Part shown: piece by piece, positions 28,549-37,396 of the stretch | Layout: the number at the start of each line of letters is the position of its first letter | How positions within the stretch are numbered: the stretch's first letter is position 1 | Assembly: GCA_023151115.1 (NCBI GenBank) | Contig: JAKLJP010000020.1 | Location: 96,873-160,872 of the forward strand | DNA length: 64,000 bases | Source of the DNA: Anaerolineae bacterium | GTDB lineage: Bacteria; Chloroflexota; Anaerolineae; 4572-78; J111 | Reading direction: 5' to 3' | The notes under the pieces: generated by a model | What the model saw: only the letters and a program-made list of their open reading frames with translations | What the model was told of the DNA's origin: nothing | Database searches by the model: none | Program-made: the position numbers and the translations under genes

Positions 28549-30039
28549 ATGACCAAAACTGCTAATTTTATTGCCTTTGACCTGGGTGCGGAGAGCGGCC
28601 GGGCGGTGTTGGGCCGCTTTGATGGAGATAAATTGTCGCTGGAGGCAGTTCATCGCTTTCCCAACGGCCCGGTGCGCTTACCAACCGGCATGTACTGGAA
28701 TGTGCTGAGTCTGTATACCGAAATAAAGCATGGGTTAGCCAGGGCCTACGCCGACAGCGGCGGTGAGGTGACTTCGTTGGGCCTGGATACCTGGGGGGTT
28801 GACTTCGCCCTGCTCGACCGGGCCGGCCATCTGATTGGCAACCCGCATCATTACCGCGACAGCCGCAATGATGGGATGGTGGAAAAAGCGTTTGAAATCG
28901 TTCCGCGTGAAGAGATTTTTGAGCAGACCGGCATCCAATTTCTACAACTCAATTCGCTGTACCAACTGCTCTCTATGTCGCTGCATAAATCGCCCAAACT
29001 CGAAGTCGCCTCCAGTTTGCTGATGATGCCCGACCTGTTCAACTATTGGCTGACCGGCCGGCGGGCCTGCGAGTACACCGACGCCACTACCAGCCAATGC
29101 TTCGACCCTCGCCGGGGTAACTGGGCGTATCCATTGTTGGAAAAATTGGGGTTGCCCACCCACATCTTCCCGGCCATTGTCCAGCCCGGTACTGAGTTGG
29201 GCCATCTGCTGCCTGTTGTGGCCGACGAAGTCGGGGTCAGCCGGACCATTTCCGTCATCGCCCCCGGTTCCCACGATACAGCCAGCGCGGTGGCGGCGGT
29301 GCCGGTGGCCGAGGAGGCTGAAAACAGTTTTGCCTATATCAGCTCCGGCACGTGGTCGCTGGTGGGGGTGGAGACCACCAGCCCGGTCATTACCCCGCAG
29401 AGTTTGGCCTACAACTTTACCAATGAAGGCGGAGTGGAAAACACTATTCGTCTGTTGAAAAATGTGATGGGCTTGTGGCTGGTGCAAGAGTGCCGCCGCA
29501 CCTGGGCACAGCAGGGCCAGGAACACTCCTATGCCGAGCTGGCCGAACTGGCCGCCCAGGCTGCGCCTTTTGCCGCCCTGGTGGAACCCGACGACGCCTC
29601 ATTCTTTGCGCCGGGCGACATGCCGGCCCGTATCCGCGACTTTTGCCTCCGCACCGGCCAAACCCCGCCCGACAGTAAAGGCGGCTTTATCCGCTGCGCC
29701 CTGGAAAGCCTGGCTTTTAAATATCGCTGGGTCATCGAAAAAACCGAGGAGTTGACCGGCCGGGCGGTGACAACCGTGCATATCGTCGGCGGGGGGTCGC
29801 AGAACCGCCTGCTCAACCAGTTTACGGCCAATGCTACCGGGCGGCCGGTGGTGGCCGGCCCGGTTGAAGCGACCGCCGCCGGCAATGTATTGATGCAACT
29901 GCTGGCCGCCAGGCAGATTGGCTCGCTGCGCGAGGGCCGGGCGCTGGTGCGCAAATCTTTCCCGGTCGAAATCTACCAGCCGGAAGAGACCCAGGCCTGG
30001 AGTGAGGCATACCAGCGCTTTTTGCCCTTTATGTCATAA
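28549..30039 (+). CDS. rhaB: rhamnulokinase
   Basis: A 496-residue FGGY-family kinase close to E. coli RhaB in length. Features: FIAFDLGAESGRAVLGRFDG, GLDTWGVDFALLD (catalytic Asp), HYRDSRNDGM, GSHDTASAVAAVP, YISSGTWSLVGVE and IVGGGSQNRLLNQFTANATGRPVVAGP. It phosphorylates L-rhamnulose at C1 and may also take L-fuculose. AAAGGA precedes the ATG. There is no L-rhamnose isomerase in the window, while L-fucose isomerase sits directly upstream, so this kinase may serve a fucose route. A strong bidirectional terminator follows. Confidence 0.9.
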   Translation: MTKTANFIAFDLGAESGRAVLGRFDGDKLSLEAVHRFPNGPVRLPTGMYWNVLSLYTEIKHGLARAYADSGGEVTSLGLDTWGVDFALLDRAGHLIGNPHHYRDSRNDGMVEKAFEIVPREEIFEQTGIQFLQLNSLYQLLSMSLHKSPKLEVASSLLMMPDLFNYWLTGRRACEYTDATTSQCFDPRRGNWAYPLLEKLGLPTHIFPAIVQPGTELGHLLPVVADEVGVSRTISVIAPGSHDTASAVAAVPVAEEAENSFAYISSGTWSLVGVETTSPVITPQSLAYNFTNEGGVENTIRLLKNVMGLWLVQECRRTWAQQGQEHSYAELAELAAQAAPFAALVEPDDASFFAPGDMPARIRDFCLRTGQTPPDSKGGFIRCALESLAFKYRWVIEKTEELTGRAVTTVHIVGGGSQNRLLNQFTANATGRPVVAGPVEATAAGNVLMQLLAARQIGSLREGRALVRKSFPVEIYQPEETQAWSEAYQRFLPFMS

Positions 30040-30060
30040 CTGTGAGCTTTTGTTGAAATA

Positions 30061-30100
30061 AAAACGAGGAGGTTAAAGTATACTTTGACCTCCTCGTTTT
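30061..30100. terminator. bidirectional intrinsic terminator
   Basis: A 20-bp inverted repeat with one mismatch, AAAACGAGGAGGT...ACCTCCTCGTTTT, has A-runs and T-runs at both ends. It lies between the converging rhaB and DUF89 genes. Confidence 0.9.
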
Positions 30101-30113
30101 TCATTGCTGCTTT

Positions 30114-30237
30114 GTTACTGCTCAGGGTCATGTCATTTCGAGACCGAAGGTCGAGAAATCCCCAGGACGCAACATGTAAAAGTAAGGTTGTAGAGGATTT
30201 CTCCCTGCGGTCGAAATGACATGGCTGAGCAGTTTAC
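30114..30237. repeat. dispersed palindromic element, copy 1
   Basis: Terminal inverted arms ttactgctcagg / gctgagcagttta enclose catgtcatttcga / tcgaaatgacatg and gaccgaaggtcgagaaatcc / ggatttctccctgcggtc. Other copies are at 44825-44948 and 47381-47468. Confidence 0.85.
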
Positions 30238-30244
30238 GCTGCTT

Positions 30245-31654
30245 TTACGAGTTACTCCCGTCTTTCAAAAACTGAATCAGCCCCCGTTTGCCGTTGACCC
30301 GCCAGGCGGCGTCTTCCCGGTCAAGCCGCTCGGCTTGGCCGGGCTGCAATCCCACCACCGGATCTGATTTCATGGTGCGCAGGCAGACAAAGGGCGCGGG
30401 AAAATAGGGCACGGCGTCGGCCAGGGGCACGGCGGTGGGCCAGCGGCTGTCGCCCAGCAGCCGGCGGTAGTTGGCGTCGCCTTTGATGATGACCAGTTGA
30501 GCCTGGGCCAGTTCGGCCTGCAAGTGAGACGGAATTTCCCAGAAAAAACGGCTGCTGTTCCAAAACAGGTCAGATTGAATCCGCCAGCGCTGCTGTTCAG
30601 CACACCCTTCCAGCCGCTCGGCCAGCGCCGAAAATTCGGGAACGCCGCGTGATTTTAGCGCGGCCAGGGTCAGCTCGATGTCGGCGGGGATGGCATCCGA
30701 AACAAAGGTGGGGTGCGCCTTGACGTGCATGGTGATGCGTTCAGCCCACCCAAACCTGAGCAGAAAATCCACCAGAACCAGATCCATCAATAATTCCGTG
30801 CCGGCGTTGTCGCAGATAAAGCCAATCCGACCGCCGAACTTGGGCAGAGGCGCATGGGTGCGGGGGGGCAGGGAAGATTGAATCGCTCCCCCCTGCCCCC
30901 CTGCTCCCCTGCCCCCCCGCAAATATTCCAGCACCGCCTCGGTATCGTTCACTAGCAAATTGGCCTGCTCGCTGGCGACGACAATTTTGCCCCCGGCTAA
31001 TTCGGCCACTTTGGTGTAACTCAAATCGGCCCGGTTGCCCCACAGGCAATGGTGCAGCAGCGCCGCCAAACTCTCGGCAGAGCCATCGGGCGCGTGGCTG
31101 AGAGCCGCGGCTGCTACCGCCCAGGTGGTTGCGCTCTCCAACTCGACCTGCTTGCGCGGCAGAAATGGGTCAACCCCGATCCACTTTTTTGCCTCGGAGT
31201 TGTCCCCTGAAGATAGATCGGCGACCGAAGACCGGGGACCGGAGATACCCTCTCGCCCCTGCCCCCTTGCCCCCCTGCCCCCCTGCTTCTCTTCATCTCC
31301 TCCAAAGTACCCCACCGCTTCCAACAGCCGCCGGTAAATAAAGGCTTCGGCAAAATACCAGGGCAGATTGAGCCAGGTTCGGCCTCGATAGGGCTGCCAG
31401 GCTTCGGCCCAATCGGGACCGTCGGGGGCGGCTGTTTCCAGCGGACGAACAGGTTGGTCCTGGGTCAATTCGTCATACAGGCATTGCAGCGCCGCCACAA
31501 TGCTGGCAGGATACTTTTCGGCGTGGTCGGCGAGGACATTTTGCAGGATCGCCGGAAAACGAGTGGTCATCGTAAAGTGAGCAAATGAGCCGGGTTCGCC
31601 GGTCATCAGCGGGGGTGGGGGATTGGCGGGATCGAACTTCGTATAATCAGTCAT
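30245..31654 (-). CDS. ARMT1/DUF89 damage-control phosphatase family protein
   Basis: A 469-residue member of the DUF89 metal-dependent phosphatase family (ARMT1-like group). Members dephosphorylate damaged or excess sugar phosphates such as fructose-1-phosphate. Marks: FHM-like start PGSFAHFTMTTRFPAIL, WYFAEAFIYRRLLEAVGYF, metal region FICDNAGTELLMDLVLVDFLL (about 283-303), VIIKGDANYRRLLGDSRWP and VCLRTMKSDPVVGL. Two low-complexity segments interrupt the conserved chain in frame, at about residues 118-155 (GGRGARGQGREG...) and 243-270 (RGGRGAGGQGG...). Both are encoded by tandem hairpins. A sugar-phosphate housekeeping role would fit the neighbouring sugar island, but the gene is on the other strand. 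Confidence 0.88.
   Translation of the reverse strand: MTDYTKFDPANPPPPLMTGEPGSFAHFTMTTRFPAILQNVLADHAEKYPASIVAALQCLYDELTQDQPVRPLETAAPDGPDWAEAWQPYRGRTWLNLPWYFAEAFIYRRLLEAVGYFGGDEEKQGGRGARGQGREGISGPRSSVADLSSGDNSEAKKWIGVDPFLPRKQVELESATTWAVAAAALSHAPDGSAESLAALLHHCLWGNRADLSYTKVAELAGGKIVVASEQANLLVNDTEAVLEYLRGGRGAGGQGGAIQSSLPPRTHAPLPKFGGRIGFICDNAGTELLMDLVLVDFLLRFGWAERITMHVKAHPTFVSDAIPADIELTLAALKSRGVPEFSALAERLEGCAEQQRWRIQSDLFWNSSRFFWEIPSHLQAELAQAQLVIIKGDANYRRLLGDSRWPTAVPLADAVPYFPAPFVCLRTMKSDPVVGLQPGQAERLDREDAAWRVNGKRGLIQFLKDGSNS
30852..30925. repeat. tandem hairpin inside the DUF89 gene (second insertion)
   Basis: gggtgcgggggggcaggg and ctcccccctgcccccctgctcccctgcccccc form the arms around gaagattgaatcgc. 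In frame it encodes RGGRGAGGQGG and neighbours. Confidence 0.8.
31195..31300. repeat. tandem hairpins inside the DUF89 gene (first insertion)
   Basis: A gaccgaagaccggggaccgg run is followed by tandem gcccccttgcccccctgcc units. In frame it encodes EEKQGGRGARGQGREGISGPR and the following Ser-rich stretch. Confidence 0.75.
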
Positions 31655-31666
31655 AGCTATCCAATA

Positions 31667-32428
31667 TCAAGAATTTAGAGTTAGTGCTTGCCAGAGAATC
31701 GGCAGAACCTGTCCAGCAGGACCATCGAAGACATAAGTTGCCTGAGCGGTGAGGGGCGTCTCATCCGGGTTAATTTCAACGACGACAGCGCCATGACGGA
31801 GGGCCAGATAGGGCAAAGAGGCCGCAGGCTGAACCAGACCGGAGGTACCTATAGACAGAAAAACATCACACGTTTGGGCTGCCGACGAAGCGGCGACCAG
31901 AGCAGCAGCCGACAAATTTTCGCCAAACCAGACCACATCAGGCCGGAGGTAGCCGCCGCAGTAAGGGCATGCAGGTGGAACATCATCAGTCGGCGGCCAG
32001 GCTTCGACAATAACCTCTTCTTCAAAACATTTGGTTCGGTTGATATTACCGTGCAGTTCAATCACGTTCTGGCTGCCGGCTTGCTGGTGCAGCCCATCCA
32101 CATTTTGGGTGATCAGGGTAAAATGGCCATTGTGGGCAGAAAAATAAGCTTCAAGCTGGGCTAAGGCTAAATGGCCGGGGTTTGGTTCGGCTTTGGCCAC
32201 CAGTTCGCGCCGCCAGGCATACCACTCCCAAACCAAGCGCGGGTTGCGGTGAAAAGCCTGCGGCGTCGCCAATTCCTCTGGACTGTACCTGGCCCACAGA
32301 CCAGTTTGGGCGTCACGAAAAGTGGGTACCCCGCTTTCCGCGGAGATACCGGCTCCGGTCAAGACAGCAATATGCCCGGCTTGACGCAATTCATCAATTA
32401 ACTGAGCGGGAAGGGGATGGCTGTTCAT
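31667..32428 (-). CDS. SIR2-family NAD-dependent protein deacylase (class III-like)
   Basis: A 253-residue sirtuin. NAD-binding GAGISAESGVPTFRD (26-39), TQNVDGLHQQAGS with the catalytic-loop His in IELHGN, and VVWFGENL and SIGTSGLVQPAA. Tyr70 and Arg73 (WYAWRREL) form the YxxR pair that in SIRT5 and CobB-like class III enzymes recognises succinyl or malonyl lysine, so a desuccinylase/demalonylase activity is likely. The structural zinc site looks reduced: CPYC is present but the first pair has only one cysteine (KCFEEE). It follows an SGNH hydrolase gene on the same strand. Confidence 0.9.
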   Translation of the reverse strand: MNSHPLPAQLIDELRQAGHIAVLTGAGISAESGVPTFRDAQTGLWARYSPEELATPQAFHRNPRLVWEWYAWRRELVAKAEPNPGHLALAQLEAYFSAHNGHFTLITQNVDGLHQQAGSQNVIELHGNINRTKCFEEEVIVEAWPPTDDVPPACPYCGGYLRPDVVWFGENLSAAALVAASSAAQTCDVFLSIGTSGLVQPAASLPYLALRHGAVVVEINPDETPLTAQATYVFDGPAGQVLPILWQALTLNS

Positions 32429-32449
32429 AAGTAAATTGTAAGGGGTTGA

Positions 32450-33730
32450 TTATTGAGCCGATAGAGCCGGAGCAGCCGGAACAAGCTGCTGCTCGATGAG
32501 CCACCGGGCGATGAGTTCACCCACCAACTGATTGCCGGGCCGGTTCCAATGAGAGTCTACGTCGCCATACAAGACTCCTCCGCCGCTTTTCAGATGCGCC
32601 AAAAAAAGAGGCTGAAGATCCAGGACTAAAATATCTCTGGCTGCCATCAGCTCCATCAACTTTTGGTTTGGCAGGCGAGGGTTTGCTCCCTTTAGCTCTG
32701 GATAATGGGCCTCGATTTCCAGGCGGCTGGTTTGGTCAAGTTCGTAGTAAAGCGCTTCTTTGAGGGGCACAATTACCAGAGCTGTTTTTGCGCCTGCTTG
32801 CCTGGCTTCACCAGCCAGCTCGGCATAAACCCCATCGGTTACTTGATAGGCATAAGCCAAAGTTGGGTCAGGACGATCAAGCCAGGGTGAAAAATTAAAA
32901 GCGTATTTGACTCGGGGTTGGTATTTCATGAGCAGGGGTTCCAGATGCTGGTATAGCCGCGAGTTAAAATAGACACGGTTTAACAGGCTGGCTGCCGCTT
33001 TTTTGGGAGCAAAACAACTGGCCTGGGCCGGCGAGAGACCGGGGGCCGAGAACCAGGGTTCGGGGTCAAACTGGCCGTTACAGATGGCAAAATAGGGCGA
33101 GTAGCAATTTGTTCCCTCAAAGGTCATCCGATGATCGGGCAAAAGGTCCATCAAATCGTTGGCTGGATACCAAAACCCCAGCACCAGATCGGGTTGGTAA
33201 AACTGCCCCTCGCTACGGAAATAGATCAACTCCTGGGCTGGCGCCCAGGCGCTGGCTCCGGCGCTAATAACCTCATAGCGAACCCCGGCCGGGGCACGGG
33301 CGTTCAGAGTTGCTTCCAGAATACTGGCACTCGTCTCTCTTTCTTCAACCTGACGCGCTTCGACAAAGGAGTCGCCAATAACTAAAATTCTAAAAACTCC
33401 CTTTTCTTTGCTTAAGGCATGCTCTCCATCATGCATCCCCGCCGAATTTCTGACGAATTTATGAACGTAGCCTTCGGTATTGATGGGGGTTGACGTTTGA
33501 CTTTTGCCCCGCCAGCCAAGCAGCCGGTCGCAAGTCCACAGGTCGCCGTTATCGTTGGTATAGGGGCGGCTCAGGAAATACCGCACCCCCAACTCGGCGG
33601 CGATCAAGCCCACAAGGAGACCCAACCCCACCAAGCCGAGTCTAAGACCGAGCGCCTTCAAACGCCGAAGCCCTGATGATGCATTTTTTTGGTTTGTAGG
33701 TACGCCAGTTGGGTTGGGGTTAGAAGGCAT
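32450..33730 (-). CDS. membrane-anchored SGNH/GDSL-type hydrolase
   Basis: About 427 residues. One hydrophobic membrane anchor near the N-terminus (LGLRLGLVGLGLLVGLIAAELGV) follows a short polar stretch. The SGNH hydrolase fold then shows block I ILVIGDSFVEARQVEE (nucleophile Ser), a Gly block near SAGASAWAPAQEL, and a C-terminal DVDSHWNRPGN (Asp and His). Such proteins are esterases or O-acetyl transfer/removal enzymes for surface glycans (AlgJ/AlgX-like layout); the target is unknown. ATG 33730 overlaps the end of the Nudix gene by 11 bases; ATG 33736 is equally possible. The open frame further upstream lies inside the Nudix gene. Confidence 0.8.
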   Translation of the reverse strand: MPSNPNPTGVPTNQKNASSGLRRLKALGLRLGLVGLGLLVGLIAAELGVRYFLSRPYTNDNGDLWTCDRLLGWRGKSQTSTPINTEGYVHKFVRNSAGMHDGEHALSKEKGVFRILVIGDSFVEARQVEERETSASILEATLNARAPAGVRYEVISAGASAWAPAQELIYFRSEGQFYQPDLVLGFWYPANDLMDLLPDHRMTFEGTNCYSPYFAICNGQFDPEPWFSAPGLSPAQASCFAPKKAAASLLNRVYFNSRLYQHLEPLLMKYQPRVKYAFNFSPWLDRPDPTLAYAYQVTDGVYAELAGEARQAGAKTALVIVPLKEALYYELDQTSRLEIEAHYPELKGANPRLPNQKLMELMAARDILVLDLQPLFLAHLKSGGGVLYGDVDSHWNRPGNQLVGELIARWLIEQQLVPAAPALSAQ

Positions 33731-34256
33731 TTGCATTTTTAGGATGCCCGTTCCGCAGCAAGGCCAGAACTTCATGGGCTGATCTGAATGCAATCTGCTC
33801 CGGCAGAGCGTCGAGATCGAACCATTGCAAGCCATTGGCGTCACTGCCGGCGCGGGCTTCGCCGCCGGTGACGGTTGCTGTATAGAAAAGGTTGAGCGTC
33901 GGGTCGCCGGTGGTGGCATAGACATCCATAAAGATGCCTAGCAGCCGGTCCAATTGAATATGCAGACCGGTCTCTTCGAGGATTTCCCGTACAGCGCCGG
34001 TTTCGGGATGCTCCCCGGCTTCCAGGAACCCGCCGGGGATGTCCCAATACCCTTTGAATGGCTCGTCAGCCCGTTTAACCAGGAGCAAATTTCTTCCATC
34101 CAAAACAAGCGCCCCCACGCAGGGCTTGGAATTTTGATAAAACACAAAACCGCAGCCGGAGCAGACCAGCCGCTCGTGATGGTCAATAATTTGGAGGGTG
34201 AGTGGGTTAGCACACTTGGGGCAAAAAGAGTATCTCATGGGGCGTGACTCTGCCAT
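33720..34256 (-). CDS. Nudix hydrolase with N-terminal zinc ribbon
   Basis: About 179 residues. A zinc ribbon (CPKC...CSGC) comes first, then a Nudix domain with the complete box GFLEAGEHPETGAVREILEETGL, in which the Glu residues bind Mg2+ and cleave nucleoside diphosphate-X bonds. The layout resembles NADH pyrophosphatase-like and ADP-ribose-type Nudix enzymes. Start is ATG 34256 (MAESRPMRYSF) or 34238 (MRYSFCPKC). The open frame extends another 34 codons upstream, but those codons are a tandem hairpin and are unlikely to be translated. Confidence 0.87.
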   Translation of the reverse strand: MAESRPMRYSFCPKCANPLTLQIIDHHERLVCSGCGFVFYQNSKPCVGALVLDGRNLLLVKRADEPFKGYWDIPGGFLEAGEHPETGAVREILEETGLHIQLDRLLGIFMDVYATTGDPTLNLFYTATVTGGEARAGSDANGLQWFDLDALPEQIAFRSAHEVLALLRNGHPKNANAF

Positions 34257-34289
34257 AGTTGCCGCAATTGCGCAAATATCTGGGAGGGG

Positions 34290-34362
34290 AGATTGAAGGA
34301 AAGTTGGAAGATGGGAAGGCTGGAAGATTGGCAACCTTCCAACCTTCCAGCCTTCCAAACAA
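34290..34362. repeat. tandem-unit hairpin (gttggaag / cttccaac)
   Basis: aagttggaagatgggaaggctggaag pairs with the run of ccttccaaccttccagccttcc. A related unit occurs within cobO at 54268-54325. Confidence 0.8.
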
Positions 34363-34391
34363 ATCCTTGTTTTCGTTAGGATGTAAATTAA

Positions 34392-35858
34392 TTAACTCTT
34401 AAGCAGTCCAGTCTGGGCATTAAATTCTTCAATCAGGGCGTCAATCTGCTCGGCGTGGCTGGGAATATCGCTCCAGTAGGTGGGGTCATACCACTGCGCC
34501 TGGATTTCCTCGTAGGTTTTGCCCTGTTGTTCAACCCAGGTGTAATACTTGAGGTTATGGATACGCTTGCGCTCGTAGTAGGTCAACTCCTGGACATAAT
34601 CAATAGTCACACCCATGAGATACTGGTGATAAACGGCGGCGGCGTCCAATTCGCTAAACTCGCCCCGTTCCTGGGTTAACTCTTGCAGCCGGCTGCCATA
34701 CATTTCCATCGAGTCGGTCAAAACGGTCAAAACCACATCGTTTTCGCCCAGTTCGTAATATTTGGCAAACTTGATAGCCGACAGCAGATTGCCCACGCCG
34801 GAGATACCCAGCCAGGGCAGCCGGGCAATGAGGTCTTCGGACACGCCGCGTCCGGCCAGATACTTTTTGCCCGCCGGCTCGTTGAACAGGCGAATCAGGC
34901 TAACCGTAGCTTCATCATCAATAGCGACCACCATATCGGTGTTTTTGACGTTGTGAATCCAGGGCACGTGCTTGTCGCCAATGCCCTCGATGCGGTGCGC
35001 CCCAAAACCGTTGTTGAGCAGGGTGGGGCATTGCAGGGCCTCGCTGGCCACAATTTTGCTGGTGGGGAAATGCTTTTTCAGCCGGTCGCCGGTGGCAATC
35101 GTCCCCGCTGAACCGGTGGCCGAAATGAAGCCGCGATAGTTGTCTTTTGGCCCCATCTGCTGTTCCAGCACTTCGAGCATAGCCGCGCCGGTCACTTCAT
35201 GATGCCACAGATAATTGCCAAACTCCTCAAACTGGTTGAAAATCATCAAATCCTGGCCCGAATTTCGCAGTTCCCAGCATTTATCAAAAATTTCTTTGAC
35301 GTTGCTCTCGCTGCCGGGCGTTTTGATAATCTCCCCGGCCACCGAGGCCAGCCAGTTGAACCGTTCCTGGCTCATTCCTTCGGGCAAAATGGCGATAGAC
35401 TGGCAGGCCAGCAGGGCCGAGTCGTAGGCCCCGCCCCGGCAGTAGTTGCCGGTTGACGGCCAGACCGCCTTCTGGGTGGTCGGGTCAAACTGGCCGGTGA
35501 CCAGACGCGGAACCAGGCAGCCAAAGGCCGCCCCGACTTTGTGCGCCCCAGTGGGGAACCATTTGCCGACCGGGGCCAGAATCCGCGCTTCGACGCCGGT
35601 CAGGGCTTTGGGAAACTCGACAAAGTTGACCCCGCCAAAGCCGCCGCCGCTGGGCGTTGGCTCGTTATGCCAGGTGATGCGAAACAGGTTGAGCGGGTTC
35701 AAGTCCCACAGGCCCACATTTTTGAGTTGGGCGGCAATGGCCGCGGGAATCAGTTTGGGATTCTGCTGTTGTTTGAGGGTCGGGATAATAATATTGCGCT
35801 CTTTGGCTCGCTGTACCGCTCTGGCGAGACGGTCAGGGTGAAGGGTTAAGTCAATCAT
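34392..35858 (-). CDS. fold-type II PLP-dependent enzyme (cysteine synthase/tryptophan synthase beta-like)
   Basis: A 488-residue PLP enzyme of the beta-eliminating/replacing family. The Schiff-base lysine is Lys107 in PTGAHKVGAAFG, the phosphate loop is ISATGSAGTIATGD, and STGNYCRGGAYDSALL lies between them. It is longer than cysteine synthases and does not match the diaminopropionate ammonia-lyase YgeX that occupies this place in E. coli. It carries a C-terminal extension rich in Tyr and acidic residues (YYTWVEQQGKTYEEIQ). Its neighbours suggest release of ammonia or another group from a diamino- or carbamoylated amino acid. Exact substrate unknown. Confidence 0.8.
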   Translation of the reverse strand: MIDLTLHPDRLARAVQRAKERNIIIPTLKQQQNPKLIPAAIAAQLKNVGLWDLNPLNLFRITWHNEPTPSGGGFGGVNFVEFPKALTGVEARILAPVGKWFPTGAHKVGAAFGCLVPRLVTGQFDPTTQKAVWPSTGNYCRGGAYDSALLACQSIAILPEGMSQERFNWLASVAGEIIKTPGSESNVKEIFDKCWELRNSGQDLMIFNQFEEFGNYLWHHEVTGAAMLEVLEQQMGPKDNYRGFISATGSAGTIATGDRLKKHFPTSKIVASEALQCPTLLNNGFGAHRIEGIGDKHVPWIHNVKNTDMVVAIDDEATVSLIRLFNEPAGKKYLAGRGVSEDLIARLPWLGISGVGNLLSAIKFAKYYELGENDVVLTVLTDSMEMYGSRLQELTQERGEFSELDAAAVYHQYLMGVTIDYVQELTYYERKRIHNLKYYTWVEQQGKTYEEIQAQWYDPTYWSDIPSHAEQIDALIEEFNAQTGLLKS

Positions 35859-35875
35859 GGTTTTGCCTTTCTAAT

Positions 35876-36057
35876 TGTGAATGGTGAATAGTGAATTGTG
35901 AATGGTTAGGCAGTTCCAAGATTTAAATTAACCAAAACGTGTTGCGTCTTGCGTGTTCCGTCTGCTTTACCTCACGCAAGACGCAACACGCAACACGAAT
36001 ATTGAGTAATTATTTTCTTGGAGTTGCCTTAATGAGATTGCTCACAATTCACAATTC
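35876..36057. repeat. nested inverted repeats between the two PLP genes
   Basis: Outermost: gtgaatggtgaatagtgaattgtgaat against cacaattcacaattc. Middle: ggcagttccaaga against tcttggagttgcc. Inner: gtgttgcgtcttgcgtg against cacgcaagacgcaacacgcaacacg. The right outer arm overlaps the last codons of the threonine-synthase-like gene (EEEL stop). Confidence 0.75.
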
Positions 36058-37308
36058 TTCTTCAATAACTCGCTTGAGGTCATCAAGGGTGGGGACAACG
36101 CGGTAAGGCCGCGTGCCGACCAAATCAACCGCTTTCATCGCGCTGGCGACATCTTTGAGACCACTGCCGGTATTGATGACGACAATGCGTTCCTCCGGGC
36201 TGACCAAGCCCTGGCCGATGGCCTTGACCAGCCCAGCGTAAGCGGCGGCTCCCGCCGGTTCGGCAAAGACACCGCAGCCGCGAGCCAGGGCCGGAATGGC
36301 GGTCAGGATTTCATCATCGCTGACGGTCAAGTACGCGCCGCCGGTTTCTTTCACCGCTGCCATCGCTTTGAGACGGTCACGGGGTAAGCCAGCGCTGATG
36401 CTGTCGGCGATGGTTTGGGCGGCGATGGGCGGCTTGGTTAAAACATCTTCGCCGTTGCGCCAGGCCTGGTACAAATAGGCACTGCCTTCGGCCTGGATGC
36501 CCATCAGTTTGGGCATGCGCTCAATCCAGCCCAGGGCTAGCAAATCTTTCAAGCCCTTATGGATCCCGCCGATGATGCAGCCGTCGCCCACGCTGACAAA
36601 AATCCGGTCGGGCGCTTGCCAGCCCAGTTGCTCACAGATTTCAAAGCTGACCGTCTTTTTACCCTCGCTCATGTAGGGGTTGTAGCCGGTATTGCGATTG
36701 TACCAGCCGTAGGTCTGGGCGGCTTGCAGGCACAGTTCAAAGGCGTCGTCGTAGGAGCCTTTGACCAGCATCACCGTCGAGCCAAAGGTGAGCAGTTGGG
36801 CAATTTTGGCCTGGGGCGCGGTTTCCGGCACAAAGATAACATTAGGCTGCTTGACGCTGGCGCACAGGCCGCTCAACGCTGCGGCCGCATTGCCGGTGCT
36901 GGCCGTAGTGATTATTTTAACCCCTTTTTCTTGCGCTTTGACCACCGCAATGGCGCTGGCCCGGTCTTTGAACGAGGCCGTCGGCAGGCGGCCATCATCT
37001 TTGACCCAGAGGTGACGCATGCCCAATTCGGTAGCCAGCCGTTCAGTGTGATACAGCGGCGTCCAGCCGACGGTGAGCGGCGGTACCGGAGCATCTGGTT
37101 CGATGGGCAGCAGCGGCTTATAACGCCAGATGGTGAAATCGGTGGAGCGCCGCAGCTCATCCCGGTTGAGCCGTTGCCCGATGGGCTCGTAATCATACTG
37201 CACATCCACAATGCCTTCGTTGCCGTGGTCGGGGCAAACATAATCAATTTCATCCGGGCGATAGGTTTTGCCGCAGATAAGACATTTAAGGTGGAGAATG
37301 TGATCCAT
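36049..37308 (-). CDS. threonine synthase-like PLP enzyme
   Basis: A 419-residue fold-II PLP enzyme. The N-terminus has a small zinc ribbon (Cys9, Cys12, Cys25). The PLP lysine is Lys114 in TASFKDRASA; TTASTGNAAAALSG and VSVGDGCIIGGIHKG are the phosphate/glycine regions. Threonine synthases convert O-phosphohomoserine to threonine. Placed inside a yge-like cluster rather than with homoserine genes, it may instead act as a threonine-dehydratase-like or beta-lyase enzyme. No homoserine kinase or dehydrogenase lies in the window. Confidence 0.82.
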   Translation of the reverse strand: MDHILHLKCLICGKTYRPDEIDYVCPDHGNEGIVDVQYDYEPIGQRLNRDELRRSTDFTIWRYKPLLPIEPDAPVPPLTVGWTPLYHTERLATELGMRHLWVKDDGRLPTASFKDRASAIAVVKAQEKGVKIITTASTGNAAAALSGLCASVKQPNVIFVPETAPQAKIAQLLTFGSTVMLVKGSYDDAFELCLQAAQTYGWYNRNTGYNPYMSEGKKTVSFEICEQLGWQAPDRIFVSVGDGCIIGGIHKGLKDLLALGWIERMPKLMGIQAEGSAYLYQAWRNGEDVLTKPPIAAQTIADSISAGLPRDRLKAMAAVKETGGAYLTVSDDEILTAIPALARGCGVFAEPAGAAAYAGLVKAIGQGLVSPEERIVVINTGSGLKDVASAMKAVDLVGTRPYRVVPTLDDLKRVIEEEL

Positions 37309-37311
37309 AGA

Positions 37312-37396
37312 TTTACGATTTCAGATTTACGATTTCAGATTTACGATTTTTGCCCTAAGGGTTTAATCGTAAATCGCTAATCGTAAATCGTAAATT
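37312..37396. repeat. tandem-unit hairpin (gatttacg / cgtaaatc)
   Basis: Three gatttacgatttca units pair with four taatcgtaaatcg-type units. It fills the gap between threonine-synthase-like and carbamate kinase genes. Confidence 0.85.

Noticed and set aside
30114..30237. Insertion sequence or transposase
   Set aside because: The palindromic elements are about 124 bp or less with no open frame; no transposase is visible anywhere in the window.
34257..34358. 34 extra N-terminal codons of the Nudix protein
   Set aside because: They are encoded by a tandem hairpin and lack a ribosome-binding site; the zinc ribbon begins right after ATG 34238.
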